In this document: positions 34,258-38,817 of the stretch, piece after piece
Layout: each line of letters starts with the position of its first letter
Position numbering within the stretch: the stretch's first letter is position 1
Assembly: GCA_041855445.1 (NCBI GenBank)
Contig: JBHAEG010000043.1
Location: 1-38,817 of the forward strand
Direction of reading: 5' to 3'
Source of the DNA: Faucicola sp041855445
GTDB lineage: Bacteria; Pseudomonadota; Gammaproteobacteria; Pseudomonadales; Moraxellaceae
Length of the DNA stretch: 38,817 nt
Made by a program: the position numbers and the translations under genes
Notes under the pieces: generated by a model
What the model saw: only the letters and a program-made list of their open reading frames with translations
What the model was told of the DNA's origin: nothing
The model's database searches: none

Positions 34258-34710
34258 ATTTTATAAAAATTTTAAATAACAAAAACAAAACACTTTGATA
34301 ATTTATCAAGATTGTAGTAAGATAACATCATATTTATTAACCATATTTCTTCCTTATGATTGTGAATTCAAGCAAATATTGACGAATATCTAAAAGCCTT
34401 CTTGTCAGTCAGATTACCCTAATGAAAATGTTTAGTTTTCACATTCAACATCAAAGATATTCAATAATCATTACCATTATTCAAGTTATCGTTCATTTTG
34501 ATATATATAAAGTAATATTATCAATGATAGAAAAGCTATTTTTTTTGACCAGTGATTTTATGTGTTTAAAACATGTGTGTTTATTTAATCGGTTACAACC
34601 TGCTCAACTTGCAGTATTATGCAAAATGGAGGTGACGGCAAATTGTGAATAAATTAAAAATGAGTGATTGAAGTTTTAATAAAAAATTTATGTATATCAA
34701 AAGGTAATGT
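34258..34710. other. Gene-free region between the DUF815 ATPase and the phosphate transporter
   Basis: About 450 AT-rich bases. A 76-codon frame at 34422-34652 is open, but its product is low-complexity and hydrophobic in its first half, resembles nothing known, and has no Shine-Dalgarno. No Pho box (CTGTCAT-type direct repeats) is found, although CTTGTCAGTCAGATTAC at 34401-34417 has a suggestive half-site. Nothing else is recognised. Confidence 0.4.
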
Positions 34711-36315
34711 ATGAGTTCTAGGACAAACATGGTGCAACAAAAACAGACAACGCCATTTGCAGGTAATGTGTTTTTTGCATTACTATTGACGGGTATGTCA
34801 GTGTATTTTATTTGGTGGGGGTTAGGTTATACTCTTTATAATCAACCTGTTTTATTTTTATTAGCGACATTTTTCGGCGTATTTATGGCGTTTAATGTCG
34901 GTGGCAATGACGTGGCAAACTCGTTTGGAACGTCTGTTGGGGCGGGTACTTTGACGGTGCCTCAAGCGTTGGCAATTGCTGCGATTTTTGAAGTGTCTGG
35001 GGCGATTTTGGCAGGTAGTACAGTCACAGACACCATTCGTAAAGGCATTGTGGATTTAAGTGGTTTAACGATTGAGCCTAATCAATTTATTTATGTGATG
35101 TTATCAGCATTAATCGCTTCTGCCTTATGGTTATTATTTGCCACGAAAAAAGGCTTGCCTGTATCGACCACTCATGCGATTATTGGGGGGATTTTAGGTA
35201 GCTCGATTGTACTTGGGATTAATTTTGGCGGGGTTGATTATGCTTTTTCAACGGTACATTGGTCAAAAATTGGTGAAATTGCGATTTCTTGGGTATTATC
35301 GCCATTATTAGGTGGTATAATTTCTTATATCATGTATATGCAAATTAAAAAACATATTTTGGCATATAATGAAAAGATGGAAGAAAAAGTTAAAGTATTA
35401 AAAGCTAAGAAAAAAGAACTTAAAAAACAAAATAAAGAATATGTTGATACATTAGAAGAAACTGAACAATTAACCTACACAACAGCAATGATTAGAGACC
35501 AAGAGGTCTATCAAGATAAGGACTGTATCAGAGAAGATTTAGAAACAGATTTTTATCAAAAATTATATGATATTGAAACTGAAAGAAATAGCATTGATAC
35601 ATTAAAAGCATTAAAAACATGGGTGCCATTGATTGCCTCATTTGGTGGTATGGTCATGGCATCGATGGTGATGTTTAAAGGATTAAAAAATACAGATTTA
35701 AATTTTTCATCGTTACAGTCGGTGTTAGTCATTGGCATGATTGGAGCGATTATTTGGCTAACGGTGTTTGTTTATACAAAAACTATTCGTGGTAAACATA
35801 AAGAGGATTTAGCAAAAGCAACATTTGTCATGTTTAGCTGGATGCAAGTTTTCACCGCATCAGCATTTGCGTTTAGTCATGGTTCAAACGATATTGCAAA
35901 TGCCGTAGGTCCATTCGTAGCCATTATGGACGTTATTCGTCTAAATGCGATTGAGGCTCAAGCGGTCGTGCCTGCACCTGTAATGGTTACATTTGGGGTT
36001 GCATTGATTGTTGGGCTGTGGTTTATTGGTAAAGAAGTTATTCAAACAGTTGGTACTAACCTTGCAGAAATGCACCCTGCATCAGGTTTTACGGCTGAGT
36101 TAGCAGCGGCTGCAGTCGTGATGGGAGCATCAATATTAGGATTACCTGTATCAAGTACCCATATTTTAGTTGGTGCAGTTTTAGGGATTGGGGTTGCCAA
36201 TAAAAATACTAACTGGGAAACGATGAAACCAATTGGCTTAGCATGGGTAGTGACATTACCAGTTTCAGCGATTTTATCAGCGATTGCCTTTGTTGCTTTG
36301 GGTGCGATGTTTTAA
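34711..36315 (+). CDS. pit: Inorganic phosphate transporter, PiT family
   Basis: Inner-membrane, ion-coupled low-affinity phosphate (metal-phosphate) carrier of 534 residues. The two inverted PiT signatures are intact: AFNVGGNDVANSFGTSVGAG (about 62-81) with LPVSTTHAIIGGILGS (about 149-164), and FSHGSNDIANAVGPF (about 389-403) with LPVSSTHILVGAVLGI (about 479-494). A cytosolic helical insert of about 90 residues (215-300), rich in Lys and Glu (KMEEKVKVLKAKKKELKKQN), separates the two halves and probably forms a coiled coil. AAAGG lies 6 bases before the ATG. Monocistronic, ending at a bidirectional terminator facing tkt. Confidence 0.93.
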   Translation: MSSRTNMVQQKQTTPFAGNVFFALLLTGMSVYFIWWGLGYTLYNQPVLFLLATFFGVFMAFNVGGNDVANSFGTSVGAGTLTVPQALAIAAIFEVSGAILAGSTVTDTIRKGIVDLSGLTIEPNQFIYVMLSALIASALWLLFATKKGLPVSTTHAIIGGILGSSIVLGINFGGVDYAFSTVHWSKIGEIAISWVLSPLLGGIISYIMYMQIKKHILAYNEKMEEKVKVLKAKKKELKKQNKEYVDTLEETEQLTYTTAMIRDQEVYQDKDCIREDLETDFYQKLYDIETERNSIDTLKALKTWVPLIASFGGMVMASMVMFKGLKNTDLNFSSLQSVLVIGMIGAIIWLTVFVYTKTIRGKHKEDLAKATFVMFSWMQVFTASAFAFSHGSNDIANAVGPFVAIMDVIRLNAIEAQAVVPAPVMVTFGVALIVGLWFIGKEVIQTVGTNLAEMHPASGFTAELAAAAVVMGASILGLPVSSTHILVGAVLGIGVANKNTNWETMKPIGLAWVVTLPVSAILSAIAFVALGAMF

Positions 36316-36334
36316 TTAATATTGATAAAAATAT

Positions 36335-36364
36335 AAAAAAGCGTACGATTAGGTACGCTTTTTT
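36335..36364. terminator. Bidirectional rho-independent terminator between pit and tkt
   Basis: AAAAAAGCGTAC (36335-36346) and GTACGCTTTTTT (36353-36364) form a 12-bp stem with loop GATTAG. A and T runs serve both strands. Confidence 0.88.
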
Positions 36365-36379
36365 ATTGATTAATAAAAA

Positions 36380-38377
36380 TTACAACACATTTTTGACAGC
36401 GTTTACTACTGCATCAGTGGTAATATTAAAATGGTTAAATAAATCTTTGGCAGGAGCAGACTCACCAAAGGTGGTCATGCCAATCACTTGACCATCTAAG
36501 CCAACAAATTTATACCAATAATCAACATGAGATGCTTCAACAGCAACTCTGGCTCGGATATGAGCTGGCAAGACAGCTTGTTTGTAGTCATTATCTTGGT
36601 TCATGAAAATCTCACAACAAGGCATAGAAACGACACGCACGCCTATTCCCTCTGCTGATAATGTTTGATAAGCTTGCATGGCTAAATCAACTTCTGAGCC
36701 TGTGGCGATGATAATGGCTTGAAGCTCGCTTTGTTCTTTTGCCAAAATATAACCACCTTTGGCGATATTGCTAACTTGTTCGTTATCTCGGTGTTGATGT
36801 GGCAAGTTTTGACGACTAAAAATTAAAGCAGATGGGGTTTGTTTATGTTGTAATGCAGATAACCAAGCGGTTGCTGATTCTACCGTGTCACAAGGTCGCC
36901 AAGTGTGTAAATTTGGTGTAGCTCGTAGGCTGGCAAGTTGTTCAATCGGTTGATGGGTTGGGCCATCTTCACCAAGACCAATCGAATCATGCGTGTAAAC
37001 ATTAATCACTCGTTGTTTCATCAAAGCAGACATGCGTACTGCATTGCGTGCATATTCCATAAACATCAAAAATGTAGCAACATATGGCACAAAACCGCCA
37101 TGTAATGCAATACCATTAGCAATAGCCGTCATACCAAATTCACGCACCCCATAAAAAATATAGTTACCCGCGGGGTCTTGTTGAATGCCTTTAGCATTTT
37201 TAAATAAAGTTAAATTTGAACCCGCCAAATCTGCTGAACCACCTAACAACTCGGGTAATAATGGTTGAAACGCATTAATGGTATTTTGACTGGCTTTACG
37301 AGAGGCAATCGTTTCGCCTTTTGTTTGACAATCTACAATATATTGTTGGGCTTTTTCTATAAAATCGGCAGGTAACTCGCCTTGCATACGGCGTAATAAT
37401 TCGCTAGCAAGTTCTGGATAAGCTTTTTGATAGGCTTCAAATTTTGCTTGCCAATTGTTTTGTAACGCCTCGCCTTTGGCTCGTCCGTCCCATGCTTGGT
37501 AAATGTCATCATCAATGTCAAATGGTGCATTTTCCCATGCCAATGTAGCTCGAGTTAGTTTAATTTCTTCTTCGCCTAATGGTGAACCATGACAATCTTC
37601 TTTACCTTGTTTATTTGGGCTGCCAGCACCAATAATTGTTTTACAAATAATTAATGAAGGTTTATTCGTTTCTTGAATAGCATTTTCAGTGGCTTGGCTG
37701 ATTGCCTCGCTGTCATGTCCATCAATCGTTTGTACCTGCCAGCCATAGCTTTCAAAACGCTTTTGCGTATCATCACTAAACCAGCCTTCGACTTCACCAT
37801 CAATCGAAATACCATTATCATCATAGTAAAAAATGAGTTTACCTAATTTTAACGTACCTGCTAATGAACACACTTCATGACTGATGCCTTCCATTAAACA
37901 GCCATCGCCTAAAAACGCATAAGTATGATGATTGATAATCTCATGACCATCTCGATTAAATTGATTTGCCAAAGTTTTTTCAGCAATGGCAAAACCAACG
38001 GCATTGGCAATCCCTTGACCGAGTGGACCTGTTGTCGTTTCTACCCCTGCTGTATAGCCATATTCAGGGTGTCCTGGTGTTTTTGAATGTAATTGACGAA
38101 AATTTTTTAAATCTTCAATGGTTAAATCATACCCTGTCAAATGTAACAAAGCATAAATCAACATTGAACCATGACCATTAGATAATACAAAACGGTCACG
38201 ATTTAACCAATTTGGGTCAGTTGGATTATGTTTTAAAAATTTTCGCCATAACACTTCGGCGATGTCTGCCATGCCCATTGGGGCTCCAGGGTGTCCAGAA
38301 TTGGCTTTTTGTACAGCATCAAACGCAAGTACACGAATAGCATTGGCTAATTTACGTTGGCTAATTGGGGTAGGCAT
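36380..38377 (-). CDS. tkt: Transketolase
   Basis: ThDP enzyme of the non-oxidative pentose phosphate pathway that moves two-carbon units between sugar phosphates. It has 665 residues, full length for the family. Motifs: KANSGHPGAPMGMADIAEVL near 20-39, TGPLGQGIANAVGFAIAEK near 115-133, the ThDP/Mg site GDGCLMEGISHEVCSLAGTL near 155-174, and VYTHDSIGLGEDGPTHQPIE near 460-479 with conserved histidines. The start ATG is followed by TPISQRKLANAIRVLAFDAV, typical of transketolase N-termini. It is monocistronic with its own promoter upstream. Confidence 0.97.
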   Translation of the reverse strand: MPTPISQRKLANAIRVLAFDAVQKANSGHPGAPMGMADIAEVLWRKFLKHNPTDPNWLNRDRFVLSNGHGSMLIYALLHLTGYDLTIEDLKNFRQLHSKTPGHPEYGYTAGVETTTGPLGQGIANAVGFAIAEKTLANQFNRDGHEIINHHTYAFLGDGCLMEGISHEVCSLAGTLKLGKLIFYYDDNGISIDGEVEGWFSDDTQKRFESYGWQVQTIDGHDSEAISQATENAIQETNKPSLIICKTIIGAGSPNKQGKEDCHGSPLGEEEIKLTRATLAWENAPFDIDDDIYQAWDGRAKGEALQNNWQAKFEAYQKAYPELASELLRRMQGELPADFIEKAQQYIVDCQTKGETIASRKASQNTINAFQPLLPELLGGSADLAGSNLTLFKNAKGIQQDPAGNYIFYGVREFGMTAIANGIALHGGFVPYVATFLMFMEYARNAVRMSALMKQRVINVYTHDSIGLGEDGPTHQPIEQLASLRATPNLHTWRPCDTVESATAWLSALQHKQTPSALIFSRQNLPHQHRDNEQVSNIAKGGYILAKEQSELQAIIIATGSEVDLAMQAYQTLSAEGIGVRVVSMPCCEIFMNQDNDYKQAVLPAHIRARVAVEASHVDYWYKFVGLDGQVIGMTTFGESAPAKDLFNHFNITTDAVVNAVKNVL

Positions 38378-38446
38378 CGAAATTTTCCTAAATAATTTAC
38401 AAAAACTGTTTAATTTATTTAAACACTGAAAGTTAAATTCGTGGGC

Positions 38447-38474
38447 ATTTTAGCATAGATTGTTTTATTGATAA
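38447..38474 (-). promoter_or_regulatory. Probable extended -10 promoter of tkt
   Basis: On the minus strand: TTATCA (38469-38474), 16-base spacer ending in TGC, then TAAAAT (38447-38452), i.e. an extended TGnTAAAAT element. The leader would be about 65 bases. Confidence 0.5.
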
Positions 38475-38501
38475 CCTATACGATACAAAAAACCATCATA
38501 A

Positions 38502-38670
38502 TCAATCAACTAAAAAACCTTGTGCTTTTAGCCATGCTATGTTATCAAACGCTTGATTATAAAAATTTGCGATTTTTTGTCTATGAGGCAAAATTTCTCG
38601 AGGCTCTGCAAAATCTAACATAGTTTTTTCATAGTCAGCTAGTAAATCTGGTTGCTGTTGGGTTTGATAT
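38502..38670 (-). pseudogene. C-terminal fragment of an unrecognised gene next to the IS30 element
   Basis: The open frame on the minus strand ends with FDNIAWLKAQGFLVD and a stop at 38502-38504. Only about 55-60 codons are present. The frame runs without a start codon into the end of the IS30-family element (its first possible start, a TTG at 38690, overlaps the transposase stop). The readable part contains DYEKTMLDFAEPREILPHRQ and looks like a charged soluble protein end; no family is recognised. Most likely the element interrupted or truncated this gene. The exact boundary between element and host DNA is not determined but should lie within a few tens of bases of the transposase stop. Confidence 0.45.
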
Positions 38671-38686
38671 TGATTTTCTTGAATTG

Positions 38687-38817
38687 TCAAACCAAGTGCA
38701 ACGTTTTTTTGAAGTAAACTTCATAAGGTGTTTTCCAACCCAAACATTTACGCGGTCGTAAATTCAGTTTATTGATCACCTGTTGAATATCAACTTCGCT
38801 CCACTGATTGATGTCTT
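38687..38817 (-). mobile_element. 3' end of an IS30-family transposase gene (partial)
   Basis: On the minus strand the frame reads DINQWSEVDIQQVINKLNLR then PRKCLGWKTPYEVYFKKTLH and LV before TGA at 38687-38689. The N-x-RPRKxLGWKTPxEV stretch is the standard C-terminal signature of IS30-family DDE transposases. The gene continues past the right edge of the window, so completeness and left end are unknown. The terminal inverted repeat should lie just after the stop, at about 38660-38690, but cannot be fixed without the other end. ISApl1, the element that mobilised mcr-1, is also IS30 family; this copy is 36 kb from the mcr-like gene and not evidently the same IS. Confidence 0.85.

Noticed and set aside
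34422..34652. 76-codon open frame before the phosphate transporter
   Set aside because: No Shine-Dalgarno, odd low-complexity composition and no family resemblance; more likely chance in an AT-rich gap.
1..38817. CRISPR arrays, tRNA or rRNA genes, prophage or defence islands
   Set aside because: No regular repeat-spacer arrays, cloverleaf-type sequences, phage genes or known defence genes were seen on either strand.

Overview
The window is AT-rich, tightly packed bacterial chromosome. Gene content and protein style point to a gammaproteobacterium of the Moraxellaceae, most likely a Moraxella or close relative: pyrB with an inactive dihydroorotase partner, ilvBNC, etfBA, a ZnuD-type receptor, and a full-length MCR-type phosphoethanolamine transferase. 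The species cannot be fixed from the sequence alone. Both edges lie in mobile-element debris: an IS200/IS605-type tnpB 3' end on the left and the 3' end of an IS30-family transposase on the right.

Layout. 1-303: decayed tnpB end and IS end, then the C-terminal stub of a VIT1/CCC1-type transporter. 347-2189: chromosomal mcr-like gene followed by a 35-codon remnant of a PAP2 phosphatase. 2424-3923: Na+/alanine symporter. 4013-6273 (minus): pyrB and the non-catalytic pyrC'. 6410-9136: 2OG-Fe(II) oxygenase, ADP-ribosylglycohydrolase and dapE in close succession. 9137-9618: long leader. 9619-12963: ilvB-ilvN-ilvC. 13077-13526: small membrane protein. 13738-15473: etfB-etfA. 15604-17814: znuD behind a probable Zur box. 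17798-20749 (minus): two M16 peptidase-family proteins, one active type and one lacking the zinc motif. 20864-22995: DUF302 lipoprotein, ftsY, ogt. 23078-27045: a peptidoglycan O-acetylation cluster (MBOAT acyltransferase, SGNH transferase, Ape1-like esterase). 27161-31315: hrpA. 31325-34206 (minus): secreted unknown, zinc alcohol dehydrogenase, DUF815 ATPase. 34711-36315: PiT phosphate transporter. 36380-38377 (minus): transketolase. 38502-38817: gene remnant abutting the IS30 element.

How the genes fit together. Several groups act on the envelope: the mcr-like enzyme should add phosphoethanolamine to lipid A, the PatA/PatB/Ape1 trio should add and remove O-acetyl groups on peptidoglycan, and ZnuD should import zinc. 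The rest is mostly core metabolism (pyrimidine, branched-chain amino acid, lysine/diaminopimelate, electron transfer, pentose phosphate). The most notable item is the mcr-like gene beside a pap2 remnant: mcr-pap2 is the gene pair mobilised in transferable colistin resistance, and here it looks like an ancestral-type chromosomal locus in which pap2 has decayed.
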